64,000 nucleotides of DNA, from positions 62,001 through 126,000 of the forward strand of contig CAWFRO010000006.1 in NCBI GenBank assembly GCA_963818225.1, in the 5' to 3' direction. Shown piece after piece: positions 1-8,514 of this stretch; positions within the stretch are counted from its first letter, which is position 1; each line of letters begins with the position of its first letter. A program made the position numbers and the translations under genes. Origin of the DNA: Palsa-504 sp963818225. GTDB taxonomy: Bacteria; Actinomycetota; Actinomycetes; Streptosporangiales; Streptosporangiaceae. The notes under the pieces were generated by a model. The model had not been told where the DNA came from. It worked only from the letters and a program-made list of their open reading frames with translations, and ran no database searches.

Positions 1-741
1 GGCGGGCATGGGATCCGCGGCCACCAGCCGGGTCAGCGCGTCCCACGGGAGCGGCTCCGGGCTCGCGACCAGCACCAGGTTGCCGAACCTCCGGCCGCGC
101 AGCACTCCCGGCTCGGCGATGAGGCCCACCTGCGGGAAGATCGCGCGTGCCGTCGCGACCTGCGCCCGGACGTGCGCGAGCGGCGGGCCGTCGGCCACGT
201 TGACGGCGAACACGCCCGTCCCGCTCAGCACCCGCCGGGCGGCCGCCGCGAACTCCGCTGAGGTCAGGTGGGCGGGCGTCTGGCCGCCTGCGAACACGTC
301 GGCGATCACCACGTCGAACGAGCCGGGCCGCAGCCGCTCGAGCACCTCCCGCGCATCCCCGATCCGGATCCGGACCCGGACCCCGCGCACCGGCAGCCTG
401 CTCCGGACCAGGTCGACCAGCGCGGCGTCGGCGTCGACGGCCAGCTGGGCCGAGCCCGGCCGGGTGGCCGCGACGTACCGGGCCAGCGTCAGGGCCCCGG
501 CGCCCAGGTGCAGCACGCGCAGCTGCTGCCCGGGCGGTGCTGCCGTGTCGATGACGTGCCCCAGCCGCCGGACGTACTCGAAGTCCAGGTAGCGCGGGTC
601 GTCCAGGTCGACGTGCGACTGCGCGACGCCGTCGACCAGCAGCACCCACGCGGCCGGCCGGTCGGCGTCCCGCAGCAGCTCGGCGCCACCCTGGGCCCCT
701 GTGCCGCTATCGACCGGGTCCTGCGTCGCCCGCTTTCCCAT
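1..741 (-). CDS. Spermidine-synthase-like SAM-binding protein (C-terminus beyond window)
   Basis: The minus-strand frame is open from an ATG at 741 to the window edge (247 codons). The protein resembles the methyltransferase-fold half of spermidine synthase-like proteins that are common in actinobacteria. Residues 76-85 (RVLHLGAGAL) are the glycine-rich SAM/dcSAM motif, D103 is the following acidic residue, GDAREVL lies at 128-134 and DVVIADVF at 143-150. No transmembrane or full N-terminal beta domain precedes the fold, so polyamine synthesis is uncertain; many such relatives have no proven substrate. It is divergent from the DUF5302 gene at 786. Family call good, function unproven. Confidence 0.75.
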   Translation of the reverse strand, partial: MGKRATQDPVDSGTGAQGGAELLRDADRPAAWVLLVDGVAQSHVDLDDPRYLDFEYVRRLGHVIDTAAPPGQQLRVLHLGAGALTLARYVAATRPGSAQLAVDADAALVDLVRSRLPVRGVRVRIRIGDAREVLERLRPGSFDVVIADVFAGGQTPAHLTSAEFAAAARRVLSGTGVFAVNVADGPPLAHVRAQVATARAIFPQVGLIAEPGVLRGRRFGNLVLVASPEPLPWDALTRLVAADPMPA

Positions 742-785
742 GACAATCAGTATCGTAGGTAGGACGCCCGCAATAGGAGGCCCGC

Positions 786-1046
786 ATGGCTGTCGAGCAA
801 TCCGGAGCGCAAGCCGCACCGGATCCGGACCAACCGGTCCAGTCTGCCGAGGCTCCGGCGCCGGCCGGCCCGCCGTCCGGCGCCGAGCCCGATTTCGATG
901 AGCTGAAGCGCAAGTTCCGCGAGGCCCTCGACCGCAAGCGTGATAATCACGCCAGCGCGGAAGGCGCGCACGACAGCAGCAAGGTGCACGGCTCCCACGG
1001 CCCCGCCGTCAGCCGCCGCTCCTTCCGCCGCAAGAGCGGCGGGTAG
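786..1046 (+). CDS. DUF5302 family small protein
   Basis: The 86-residue product has an acidic, Ala/Pro-rich first half followed by a basic helix (DFDELKRKFREALDRK, about residues 37-52) and the conserved ending SKVHGSHGP...RRSFRRKSG, which is the DUF5302 signature. The function of the family is unknown. A Shine-Dalgarno sequence (aggagg, ending 7 nt before the ATG) supports the start. No membrane segment or signal peptide is seen. It stands between the divergent spermidine-synthase-like gene and an unrecognised gene at 1134. Confidence 0.8.
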   Translation: MAVEQSGAQAAPDPDQPVQSAEAPAPAGPPSGAEPDFDELKRKFREALDRKRDNHASAEGAHDSSKVHGSHGPAVSRRSFRRKSGG

Positions 1047-1133
1047 CTTCCCCAGCCCGGCCGCCGCACCGGGACGCGCCCGGAACGTCTGCGCCCGGCG
1101 GCGGTCACCGGCGGGCGGGAGGACACTAGGGGC

Positions 1134-2591
1134 ATGAGCCGCGAGCAGGCCGAAACCTACCTGCGGCAGCTGGCGGAGTCCGAGCTGCGCCAGCTGAGGT
1201 CAGCAGACCCGGATCGCCCTGGCCGCTACGGGCATGCACCGAAGCTGCTGCTGGCCGCGCAGGCGCTAGCCGCCGTGGGCGCCATCGACGCCGGGACGGC
1301 CTGGCATATCCGGGCTGACGCCGACTTCGCGCTGGCTGCCCGGCAGCCCCGCCCGTCCCAGCCGCCGTCGCCGGCCGCCCGGCGGCTGCACCGGTCGCTG
1401 CCGGTCCAGCCGCCACCGGCGGCCGGCCAGGCGTTTCCCGCCGCCGGGACCGCGCGGGCCCTGGCGGCACGTTCCGTGCCGTGGCGGGTCGTCTCGGTGG
1501 GCCGGGTGATCCCGGGCGCCGCGCCGAACGGCGACGTGACCGTCCTGGCCTACTTGGAGGGCCCGGCCGGGGCGCGCTTCGCCATCACCGGCGGGATACC
1601 TGGCTTCCCCGGCCAGCTCACGGCCACCGATGACCGAGGGGCCAACTACCACCTCCGCCTCATGCGGGGGCCGCGGACCGGCGTGCTGGAACTGCTTCCC
1701 GGTCCGGCCCACCCCATCCGCTGGCTGGACGTGCTTACCGCGTCGGGCGGCATCGCGGCCCGCTTCGACCTGGACTCTGCAGATCAGCACTCTGTTGATC
1801 AGCACTCTGCGGATCGGGGCTCTGCGGATCGGGGCCGCCCCCGGCCGGAGGTCACCATGGCCCGGACGGCAACCAGCCCGGGCGAGCTCATGCTCGACGT
1901 CATCGCCGCCCGGATCCTCGCTGCCGCCCCGGCCCCCTCGGCCGGTCCTGGGCCGGTCACCGCCTCGCCCGACCTGCGCGCGTTCATCGGCAGCAAGCCC
2001 GGCGACATCACCGCCGCGATGCTGGCGGCCGGCGCGCTGTCCCCGGCCAGCGCCCTGCCCGGCCAGCTCGCCGGGCTGTGTGAGCGCCTGGGCATCCCCG
2101 GCCACGGCATCACCGCGCCGCCCGCCGCCGTGCTGCCTGCGCCCTGGGCGAGCATGCTGGCCTATCGCGGCGAGCTCCCGGCCCTCGCGCCGGGCCGCTG
2201 GGCCATGACCGCCGAGCCCAGGCTGGGCGCCACCCAGCTCACCATCCTCGGCCTGGATCACGCCGTGGCCGGCACCATCCTGCACACGCTGGTCAGCGGG
2301 GCCCGGCCCGACGATGACTGGGAGTTCAGCCGGGGAACCAGGCCGCTGCAGGCGCTGTGGGTCCGTGACAGCAGCGGCGACTGGCACGCCACCCGCACCA
2401 GCGGGATCCTGCCGTGGAACGAGGCCGGCCTGGTCATGCAGTCGTCGGCGATCATCCCCCCGCTGCGGGCCGGCACCGCCTGGATCGACGTGTTCGCCGC
2501 CGTGCCAGCGGCCGAGGCCCGGGTCAGGCTGCCGCTCCACGGGCCGCAGATCAGGCCCGGGCCAGCCGCAGACCGGACCCGGGCCAGCTGA
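1134..2591 (+). CDS. Unrecognised actinobacterial protein with a 4x pentapeptide repeat
   Basis: The 485-residue product is not recognised. A helical segment (residues 1-65) is followed by a Pro/Arg-rich linker and a beta-rich middle. A Ser-Ala-Asp-Gln-His type pentapeptide repeat is encoded by four 15-bp units at 1776-1835. The C-terminal part (from about residue 240) alternates helical and beta segments. No signal peptide or catalytic motif is visible. The start is ATG with gggagg about 12 nt upstream. It ends 11 nt before the convergent ATPase gene. GC-rich third positions across the frame support real coding. Confidence 0.65.
   Translation: MSREQAETYLRQLAESELRQLRSADPDRPGRYGHAPKLLLAAQALAAVGAIDAGTAWHIRADADFALAARQPRPSQPPSPAARRLHRSLPVQPPPAAGQAFPAAGTARALAARSVPWRVVSVGRVIPGAAPNGDVTVLAYLEGPAGARFAITGGIPGFPGQLTATDDRGANYHLRLMRGPRTGVLELLPGPAHPIRWLDVLTASGGIAARFDLDSADQHSVDQHSADRGSADRGRPRPEVTMARTATSPGELMLDVIAARILAAAPAPSAGPGPVTASPDLRAFIGSKPGDITAAMLAAGALSPASALPGQLAGLCERLGIPGHGITAPPAAVLPAPWASMLAYRGELPALAPGRWAMTAEPRLGATQLTILGLDHAVAGTILHTLVSGARPDDDWEFSRGTRPLQALWVRDSSGDWHATRTSGILPWNEAGLVMQSSAIIPPLRAGTAWIDVFAAVPAAEARVRLPLHGPQIRPGPAADRTRAS
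1776..1835 (+). repeat. In-frame 15-bp minisatellite (4 units)
   Basis: Four tandem 15-mers begin at 1776, 1791, 1806 and 1821. Units 3 and 4 are identical (TCTGCGGATCGGGGC); units 1 and 2 end in GATCAGCAC. They encode SADQH, SVDQH, SADRG, SADRG inside the 1134-2591 gene. Fifteen is divisible by three, so changes in copy number keep the frame. Confidence 0.9.
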
Positions 2592-2602
2592 CGGTGAGCC
2601 GG

Positions 2603-3169
2603 TCAGGCCGGGGTGGTGGCCGGAGGCGCTGCGGCCCAGAACTGGGCTGGCCGGCCCGCCCCGGGCACGGCGTCCGGGGTGAAGTCAGCTGATATCTGGC
2701 GGGCTCGGCCGGCCGGCGGGTCCGGCCGCCCGCCGGACGCGCATGGCTCGTAGCTCGCGGGCAGGTGGAACCAGACCGTGGTACCGGCTTCGTCCCGCTG
2801 ATATCCCCATTCGGAAGCCAGGTGCTCGACCAGGAACAGCCCGTGCCCCTCGGCCGCGTACAGGTCGCCCTTCACGACGGGGGCACCCGCCGCGCCGTCG
2901 TCGATAATCTCGACCAGTATGCCGCGCGAAATGCCGATCACCACGATCGTGACCGTCCCGCCCTCGGCACCCGATCTCGTGTGCTGGATAGCGTTAGTGA
3001 CGATCTCCGACGTCAGTAAGGTCGCCGCGTCGGCGTCCGCGCCGGCCTCGCTCGTGGCCAGAGCCCGCGCGACGAAGGCTCTGGCCGAGCCGACCTGCTC
3101 CGGACGCCCCGGAATGGTCAGGGACCCGAGCACCATGGCGCGCGACTGTCCGGCGGCGGTCGTTTCCAT
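2603..3169 (-). CDS. RsbW-like ATP-binding protein (GHKL anti-sigma-factor kinase fold)
   Basis: The 188-residue product has the GHKL ATPase pockets of serine kinases such as RsbW/SpoIIAB: N-box LLTSEIVTNAIQHT (E55, N59), DDG at 91-92 region, and G2 loop EGHGLFLV at 107-114. A Pro/Ala-rich tail of about 45 residues follows. ATG at 3169 is chosen over an upstream in-frame ATG (3283) because gtgggagg lies 7-8 nt before it. It is divergent from an XRE-DUF5753 regulator. ATPase of this type, XRE-DUF5753 and DUF397 together are the composition of whiJ/abaA-like loci of Streptomyces, suggesting a role in developmental or stress regulation. Partner unknown. Confidence 0.82.
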   Translation of the reverse strand: METTAAGQSRAMVLGSLTIPGRPEQVGSARAFVARALATSEAGADADAATLLTSEIVTNAIQHTRSGAEGGTVTIVVIGISRGILVEIIDDGAAGAPVVKGDLYAAEGHGLFLVEHLASEWGYQRDEAGTTVWFHLPASYEPCASGGRPDPPAGRARQISADFTPDAVPGAGRPAQFWAAAPPATTPA

Positions 3170-3389
3170 GTCCAGCGCCTCCCACTTTCGCCGAAATGGC
3201 CGAATCTGTCCGCGGCCCTTCCGCCGCTTACATCCAAATCGACATCTGAGGCCCAGGCCTTCCGGCACCATAACGTGCGACAATTGTCCGAATTGCGCGT
3301 TTGGCGTCGGCCGTATGGCCTAGCGTCCACACACTTGATGATGGGCCTGAAGTGACCGCTACGCAAGTGCGTAGGACAAATTTGGCCGA

Positions 3390-3411
3390 TGAAATCCTAG
3401 ATGGGATTTCA
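3390..3411. promoter_or_regulatory. Palindromic operator upstream of the first XRE-DUF5753 gene
   Basis: Perfect 8-bp arms TGAAATCC (3390-3397) and GGATTTCA (3404-3411) flank a 6-bp centre. Its core ATCCTAGATGGGAT (3394-3407) differs at only two positions from the palindrome at 5799-5812 in front of the second XRE-DUF5753 gene once one is reverse-complemented. It lies 125 nt upstream of the 3536 start. A regulator-binding site is inferred. Confidence 0.55.
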
Positions 3412-3535
3412 AACCGGCTGTGACTGCTGTATCGTTCTGGATTGTCGCGCGAGGCCGGATGCTCCGGTTACGTTCGACGGACGAGCGGGACCCCAGACCC
3501 AGGCCCCGCCGGAACGGATGAGGAGGTGAGCTCCG

Positions 3536-4390
3536 GTGCCTCTAGGCCCTACCGTCCGTAGGCGCAGGCTCGGCGCCGAACTCCGCCGCCTTCGCGAGGC
3601 TAACTCGCTCAAGCTCGAGGAAGTGGCCGAGCAGCTGGGCCTGGCTCCGTCCACGCTCTCCCGGATCGAGACCGGCAAGGCGCCGACCAAGACCGCCTAC
3701 CTGACCTCGATGCTCGGGATGTACGGGGTCGATGATCCCGCCGTCCGCAAGGTCCTCGTCGACATGGCGCGCGAGGGTCACCGCAAGGGCTGGTGGTCGA
3801 TCTACGACGACGTGCTGCCGAGCGGTTTCGACATCTACGTCGGCCTCGAGGCGGAGGCCAGCGGGCTGCGCAGCTATGAGACCGACCTGGTGCACGGGCT
3901 CCTGCAGACCACCGAGTACGCACTGACCGTCCTGCGCGAACTGCGGCCGAAGGACAGCGACGAGCAGATCTTGCGGGGCGTCGACCTGCGGATGCAACGG
4001 CAGCGCCTGCTGGACCACGACCCGCCCCTGGACCTGTGGCTCATCCTCGACGAGGGCGCGATCAGGCGCACCATCGGCGGGGCCAAGGTCATGGGACCGC
4101 AACTCGGGCACCTGATCCAGGCCAGCCGGCGGTCTAACGTGACCCTCCAGGTCCTGGGCTTCGAAGCCGGCGCACATGCGGGGCTGGTGGGTCCGTTCTC
4201 GATTCTCGAGTTCCCCGAGCGCGGCGACTCTGAGGTGGCTTATACCGAATCAGTGGGCGGCATGATCTACCTCGAAAAGGAGCGGGAGGTCCGGGCCTGC
4301 GCTGAGGCTTTCGACCGGATGCGAGCCGCGGCACTGTCCCCGGCCGCCTCGGTTGAGCTGATTCAGCAGGTTCTGGAGGAGCTCACCTGA
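3536..4390 (+). CDS. XRE-family helix-turn-helix regulator with DUF5753 (WhiJ-like)
   Basis: The 284-residue protein has an N-terminal XRE helix-turn-helix (residues about 10-66, LRRLREANSLKLEEVAEQLG then STLSRIETG) and the DUF5753 domain (about 90-280), the WhiJ-type architecture abundant in morphologically complex actinobacteria. These proteins usually act with a small DUF397 protein, and one follows at 4442. The GTG start has gaggaggtga about 5 nt upstream. A 22-bp palindrome in the upstream region suggests autoregulation. The RsbW-like ATPase is divergent. Confidence 0.92.
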   Translation: MPLGPTVRRRRLGAELRRLREANSLKLEEVAEQLGLAPSTLSRIETGKAPTKTAYLTSMLGMYGVDDPAVRKVLVDMAREGHRKGWWSIYDDVLPSGFDIYVGLEAEASGLRSYETDLVHGLLQTTEYALTVLRELRPKDSDEQILRGVDLRMQRQRLLDHDPPLDLWLILDEGAIRRTIGGAKVMGPQLGHLIQASRRSNVTLQVLGFEAGAHAGLVGPFSILEFPERGDSEVAYTESVGGMIYLEKEREVRACAEAFDRMRAAALSPAASVELIQQVLEELT

Positions 4391-4441
4391 CCAGGCTTTT
4401 TTCAGAAAAATGCCGCATTATCACACCGAAAGGAGAAACGG

Positions 4442-4652
4442 ATGGAATCCAACCTCGACGGCTTGCGCTGGTTCAAGAGCAGCGCAAGCAGCGCTGCTGG
4501 CTGCGTGGAGATAGCGCACCTGCCTGACGGAGGTGTCGCGCTCCGGGACTCGAAGGACCGCAGCAAGACGCCGCACGTGTACAACCGGCACGAGTGGGAG
4601 TGCTTCATCGATCGGAGCGAAGAACGGCGAGTTCGACCTTCCCGTCGCCTGA
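4442..4652 (+). pseudogene. DUF397 (BldB-like) protein with an apparent single-base frameshift
   Basis: Residues 1-57 (NLDGLRWFKSSASSAAGCVEIA, then GVALRDSK and EWECFID) are a typical DUF397 partner of XRE-DUF5753 regulators. After the Asp codon at 4610-4612 the frame turns into Arg/Ser-rich sequence and runs to 4951, through a hairpin and into the opposite-strand gene. Shifting by one base at about 4613 restores the normal family ending GAKNGEFDLPVA with a stop at 4650-4652. This implies one extra base near 4607-4613. The start has aaaggagaaacgg before the ATG. Either the gene is newly inactivated or this is a base-call error; the extension to 4951 is not credible as native sequence. Confidence 0.8.
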
Positions 4653-4758
4653 CCGCTCGCACTAGGCGGTCGGCGCAGGACAGACGACCCGGGGCATTCC
4701 TGACTTGGGGGGTTCGGGGTCTTCGCTGCGTACTGCGCGGTGAAGCTGGGGGGAAGGA

Positions 4759-4790
4759 GAGGGCGGTGGCCCGTACGGGCCACCGCCCTC
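4759..4790. terminator. Perfect inverted repeat between convergent genes
   Basis: A 32-nt uninterrupted palindrome has arms such as gagggcggtggcccgt (4759-4774) and its exact reverse complement (4775-4790). It lies between the DUF397 stop (4652) and the convergent XRE gene end (4843). No T-run follows, as is usual for actinobacterial terminators. A bidirectional terminator is the simplest reading. Confidence 0.6.
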
Positions 4791-4842
4791 GGCATGCCCG
4801 CAGCCGGGGCAGACATCCCGGCCGCGGGCCCGGGCCGTCCCG

Positions 4843-5706
4843 CTACCACCGCACCACTTCCTCCAGCTCGTCGAGGATCCTGGTCAGCATGCCGGTCGTC
4901 TGGCTCGGCTTCGCAGCCACCACACTGAGGCGCTCCATCGCCAGCAGGTAGCGGTCGACCTCGGATTTCTTGTCGAAGTACAAGGCGCTGGTGAGGTGCT
5001 CGAGGTAGGCCACGTCGGGCAGGTCCGGCTCGGCGAACCGCAGGATGGTGAACCCGCTGGTCACGGCGTGGCTGCCCGTGCCGCTCGGGATGACCTGCAG
5101 GGTGAAGTTGGGCCTGTCGCTCAGGCTGAGCAGGTAGCGGAGCTGATCGCACAAGATCTCCATGCTGCCGACCGGCCGCCGCAGGGCGGTTTCCTCGACA
5201 ATCGCCCAGAGCTTGAGCCGTCCCTCGGTGAACCGGCGCTGCCGCTCCTTGCGCAGGATGACATGCCGTTCCGCCTCGCCCAGCGGTATGTCGCAGAGCG
5301 CCAGGACGGCCGCGGTGTAGGTGGGAATCTGCAGCAGGCCCGGGATGAGCTGCGGCTCGTAGACCCGGATGGACGTCGCCGCCTCTTCCATCCCGACGTA
5401 GGACTGGAACCAGTCCGGCAGGATGTCGTTGAACCTGTGCCACCAGCCGGGGCGGTTGGCCTGCTCGGCCAGGGTCAGCAGCTGCTCGCGCTCGACCGCG
5501 CCGACACCGTAGAAGGTGAGCAGGTCGAGCACGTCGATCTCGCGGATCGAGTTCCGGCCCAGTTCGATGCGGCTGATCTTGGACTCCGACCCGCGGATCG
5601 CCTTGGCCGCGGCCTGCGCGCTGATCCCCCGGCTCTCCCGGAGCCTGCGCAACTGGGTGCCAAGTAGGATGCGCAGCACAGTCGGCCCTTCTGTCGCCTC
5701 TGGCAC
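4843..5706 (-). CDS. Second XRE-DUF5753 regulator (WhiJ-like)
   Basis: The frame encodes an XRE helix-turn-helix (LRRLRESRGISAQAAAKAIRG, then ESKISRIELG) and a DUF5753 domain with WWHRFNDILPDWFQSYVGME and IPGLLQIPTYT. GTG at 5706 is preferred over the in-frame ATG at 5763 because gggaggc lies 4-5 nt before it; the product is then 287 residues. It is a paralogue of the 3536 gene, with its own upstream palindrome sharing the same core. No second DUF397 gene is adjacent, so the two regulators may share the single frameshifted partner. Confidence 0.9.
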   Translation of the reverse strand: MPEATEGPTVLRILLGTQLRRLRESRGISAQAAAKAIRGSESKISRIELGRNSIREIDVLDLLTFYGVGAVEREQLLTLAEQANRPGWWHRFNDILPDWFQSYVGMEEAATSIRVYEPQLIPGLLQIPTYTAAVLALCDIPLGEAERHVILRKERQRRFTEGRLKLWAIVEETALRRPVGSMEILCDQLRYLLSLSDRPNFTLQVIPSGTGSHAVTSGFTILRFAEPDLPDVAYLEHLTSALYFDKKSEVDRYLLAMERLSVVAAKPSQTTGMLTRILDELEEVVRW

Positions 5707-5798
5707 GACGCCTCCCTGGTCCGCCGCCCGACACTGGAATTGTTTTACGCAATTGCTTGGCAAGGCGTTGCCATCTTCGCTTCGTTAACCGTGATGAT

Positions 5799-5812
5799 AT
5801 CCCACATGGGAT
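5799..5812. promoter_or_regulatory. Palindromic operator upstream of the second XRE-DUF5753 gene
   Basis: ATCCCACATGGGAT has perfect 6-bp arms around CA and lies 93 nt upstream of the GTG at 5706. It matches 12 of 14 positions of the reverse complement of the core at 3394-3407. Shared operators suggest auto- and cross-regulation. Confidence 0.5.
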
Positions 5813-6452
5813 TGCGTGCCACCCCCCAAAAGGGGCCGGGCCAGCCCGGCCGGGCCGGACACTTCTGTCTCGCTAAAGGTGATTAGCAGTCCGGGCTCGG
5901 CTTGACCGGGTGACATCTCGGCTGGCCGCCGGGTGGTTTGGCGCGCGTCCCGGCGCGGCGTGGCGGTTATCCCGGCCTGGCCGCTCCGCAAAGCCGCGGC
6001 CCGGCACGAAAGGGCCGGTCGCAGGCGGCGGACGGCCCGCTGGCCGTCCGGGCCAGCGGGGTGTGTGAATCACAAATGTGATAACGCGAATACGCATAGC
6101 ATACCCGCGCTGCTAAGCGAAGCCGGCCGGCCCGGGGCCCGACGGCGACGGGCCGGCCGGGCGAGCCTGATGACGTGCCGCGCCAATCCGGCCGGACATT
6201 TTGCGGCCAGCGTGAATTTACGGCTAATTCCCGGGCGCGCAGATAATAATTTTGCAGCCCGATATGCCGGCCGATTACCGGCACCCGCGCGCGGCCCGCC
6301 CGGCATCCGCGCACGCCCGTGGCGGGCGGCCTGCCGCGCAGGTCAGCCCACCCGGGAGGAGCGGTGCGCGGCAGGCGGAAAACCACGGCCCGTTCGGCCT
6401 GAATGGCGTTCTCGCGCCCGGCGCGGGTGCCCGGGATGTGTAAAATAGCCAC
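5813..6452. other. Intergenic region with no credible gene
   Basis: This stretch of about 640 nt holds AT-richer patches (around 6190-6255) and no ORF with family resemblance or ribosome site. Two interlocking palindromes occur at 6064-6081: TGTGA-A-TCACA (6064-6074) and TCACA-AA-TGTGA (6070-6081), a form used by CRP- and GntR-type regulators. They lie 370 nt before the aldo/keto reductase, so their target is unclear. Confidence 0.6.
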
Positions 6453-7403
6453 ATGCGATACAGGCCGCTTGGCGACTCGGGACTCGTGGTATCGGTAGCC
6501 GGACTCGGCTGTAACAACTTCGGCGGCCGCCTGGACGTGGACGGAGCGCGGGCGGTGGTGGACGCGGCCATCGACGCCGGCATCACGTTGTTCGACACGG
6601 CGGATGTCTATGGCGGCGGCGGCGCGTCGGAGCGCGCGCTCGGCGAGATCCTCGGCCCGCGGCGGGACCAGGTCGTGCTGGCCACCAAGTTCGGCGGCGG
6701 CGACATGGGGTACGGGCCCGCCGCGGGCGCCAAGGGCGGCCGGTCCTACATCCGGCGGGCCGTGACCGAGTCGCTGCGGCGGCTGCGGACCGACTACATC
6801 GACCTGTACCAGCTGCACACGCCGGATCCGGTGACCCCGGTCGAAGAGACCATCGCGGCGCTGCACGAACTGGTCGACGAGGGCAAGATCCGCTACCTGG
6901 GCCACTCCAACTTCTCCGGCTGGCAGATCGCTGACGCCGCGCACCTGGCCGCGGCCGGCGGCCACCCGCCGTTCATCTCCGCCCAGAACCACTGGTCGCT
7001 GCTCGAGCGCGCGGCCGAGGCCGAGGTCGTGCCCGCGGCCACGCATTTCGGCCTGGGCGTGCTGCCGTTCTTCCCGCTGGCCAACGGGATGCTCACCGGC
7101 AAGGTCCGGCAGGGCCAGCAGGTACCGGCCGGAAGCCGCCTGGCCAGCCGCGCGGGCTACGTGACCGACGAGAAGCTGGCCAAGGTCGAGGCGCTGATCG
7201 CCTGGGCCGAGCAGCACGGCACTTCGGTCCTGGAGGTGGCCATCGGCGGCCTGGCGGCCGAGCCGGGCTGCTCGTCAGTGATCGCCGGGGCCATGACGCC
7301 GGAGCAGGTGAAGGCCAACGCGGCGGCCTCGGAGTGGATCCCGTCCGAGGACGAGCTGGCCGAGATCGACCAGATCGTCCCGCCGCCGCCCGCTTCCCGC
7401 TGA
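6453..7403 (+). CDS. Aldo/keto reductase
   Basis: The 316-residue NADPH-dependent carbonyl reductase belongs to the aldo/keto reductase (beta/alpha)8 family. The catalytic tetrad is visible: D48 and Y53 in FDTADVYG, K79 in ATKFG, H122 in YQLHTPD. The C-terminus has the cofactor-binding region SVIAGAMTPEQVKAN. Length is normal. It is single-standing, and its last 311 nt are overlapped antisense by the C-terminal extension of the protease gene on the other strand. Substrate not predictable. Confidence 0.93.
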   Translation: MRYRPLGDSGLVVSVAGLGCNNFGGRLDVDGARAVVDAAIDAGITLFDTADVYGGGGASERALGEILGPRRDQVVLATKFGGGDMGYGPAAGAKGGRSYIRRAVTESLRRLRTDYIDLYQLHTPDPVTPVEETIAALHELVDEGKIRYLGHSNFSGWQIADAAHLAAAGGHPPFISAQNHWSLLERAAEAEVVPAATHFGLGVLPFFPLANGMLTGKVRQGQQVPAGSRLASRAGYVTDEKLAKVEALIAWAEQHGTSVLEVAIGGLAAEPGCSSVIAGAMTPEQVKANAAASEWIPSEDELAEIDQIVPPPPASR

Positions 7404-8346
7404 TCGCCGGGGGCCAGCTGACGTCCGCTGGCCGCTGGCGCCGGGTCAGCAGGCCGGCCACGGCGTCGGCGTACAAGGACGCGACGTTCGCGCCGAACAC
7501 GGATGAGTACGAGACGTCCGGTGTGTCTCCGCCCTGCTCGTACCCGCCGATGACCCCGATGACGGTGCCCTGGCCGGTCGCCGCGTCGACGTCGGCCAGG
7601 AACGGCCCGCCGCTCGTCCCGTCGGTGTAGCCGCCGCAGTCGAACTCCAGCTGGCCCGCCATCGGCTCGCTGGTCCAGTCCCGGCAGGCGATGGGCTCAT
7701 CGGCGGCATCCGGGTAGCCGATGACATCGACCAGCTGCCGGGCGCCCGTGCCCGTCCGCAGCTGTTCCGCACCCGTCACGTCCTGGATCGGCACAATCGA
7801 TCCGGGCTGGCTGACCTGCAAGAACGCCACGTCGTCGTCCGGATCGGCCGACGAAGCCCAGGCGTGGTCGGTGTAGACCTTCGTCACCGTCCACACCCCG
7901 TAGGGGGCCGTGCCGCGGTTGTATCCCGGCACGAACGCCATCGAGGAGTCCGGGAGGCCGCTCACGCAGTGCGCGGCGGTGACCACCAGGTCCCCTTGCG
8001 GGCTGCTGACCACGCTGCCGGTGCAGAAGTGACTGCCGAGCTTGCCTGCGGACCAGGTGAACAGCGCCCCGACCGCCGGGGTTCCGGCGAAGGACCGCCC
8101 GGTCTGTGATCCGGACACCAGCTGCCGCACCGCCCGCGCGAACCCCGTGGCAATGTCACCGGCGGCACCTGCCGCCGGGGTGACCGTGACGAGCACGCCG
8201 ACGCTCAGCGCGGTGATGAGCGCGACCGCAGCCGCCAGCCCGGAGAACCAGCGCCCGCGCGGGCCGCTGCTCGGCTCGAGCCCGGGCTTCCCCGCGCCCC
8301 GGGCCGCCGGATCTGGTCCGGCCCGCCGCGCCGCTCGCCACCGCAC
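7093..8346 (-). CDS. Secreted trypsin-like serine protease with antisense-overlapping tail
   Basis: A basic N-terminus, one hydrophobic segment (about residues 35-58) and an Ala-rich cleavage region precede a chymotrypsin-fold domain. The triad is H126 (VVTAAHC), D171/D172 (DPDDDVAFLQV) and S245 (GYTDGTSGGP). Recognisable sequence ends near residue 302 (YADAVAGLLTRRQ, about 7440). The frame then runs 115 more residues, rich in Pro/Arg/Ser, mostly antisense to the aldo/keto reductase. The start is GTG with ggagcag upstream. The tail may be a readthrough after loss of the native stop. Likely exported or membrane-anchored; substrate unknown. Confidence 0.8.
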   Translation of the reverse strand: MRWRAARRAGPDPAARGAGKPGLEPSSGPRGRWFSGLAAAVALITALSVGVLVTVTPAAGAAGDIATGFARAVRQLVSGSQTGRSFAGTPAVGALFTWSAGKLGSHFCTGSVVSSPQGDLVVTAAHCVSGLPDSSMAFVPGYNRGTAPYGVWTVTKVYTDHAWASSADPDDDVAFLQVSQPGSIVPIQDVTGAEQLRTGTGARQLVDVIGYPDAADEPIACRDWTSEPMAGQLEFDCGGYTDGTSGGPFLADVDAATGQGTVIGVIGGYEQGGDTPDVSYSSVFGANVASLYADAVAGLLTRRQRPADVSWPPAISGKRAAAGRSGRSRPARPRTGSTPRPPRWPSPAPASWPRRSLTSSPARPPGRRWPPPGPKCRAARPRRSAPRPWPASRRSRSPRGWPGGFRPVPAGPAGPCR

Positions 8347-8514
8347 CTGCTCCGCTCACCTGCCTCGCCATCTCGCGAAATATGGCGCTTCCCGGACTCG
8401 GACTGATACCTGATTGTGATGTACCAGCTTGCGACAGTACCAGACGTAAAGCTGCACAGCCGGTCCGGAATTACCGGCGGGAGCTGGGAAATCCCTGTGT
8501 GTAGCCTGTAAGGC

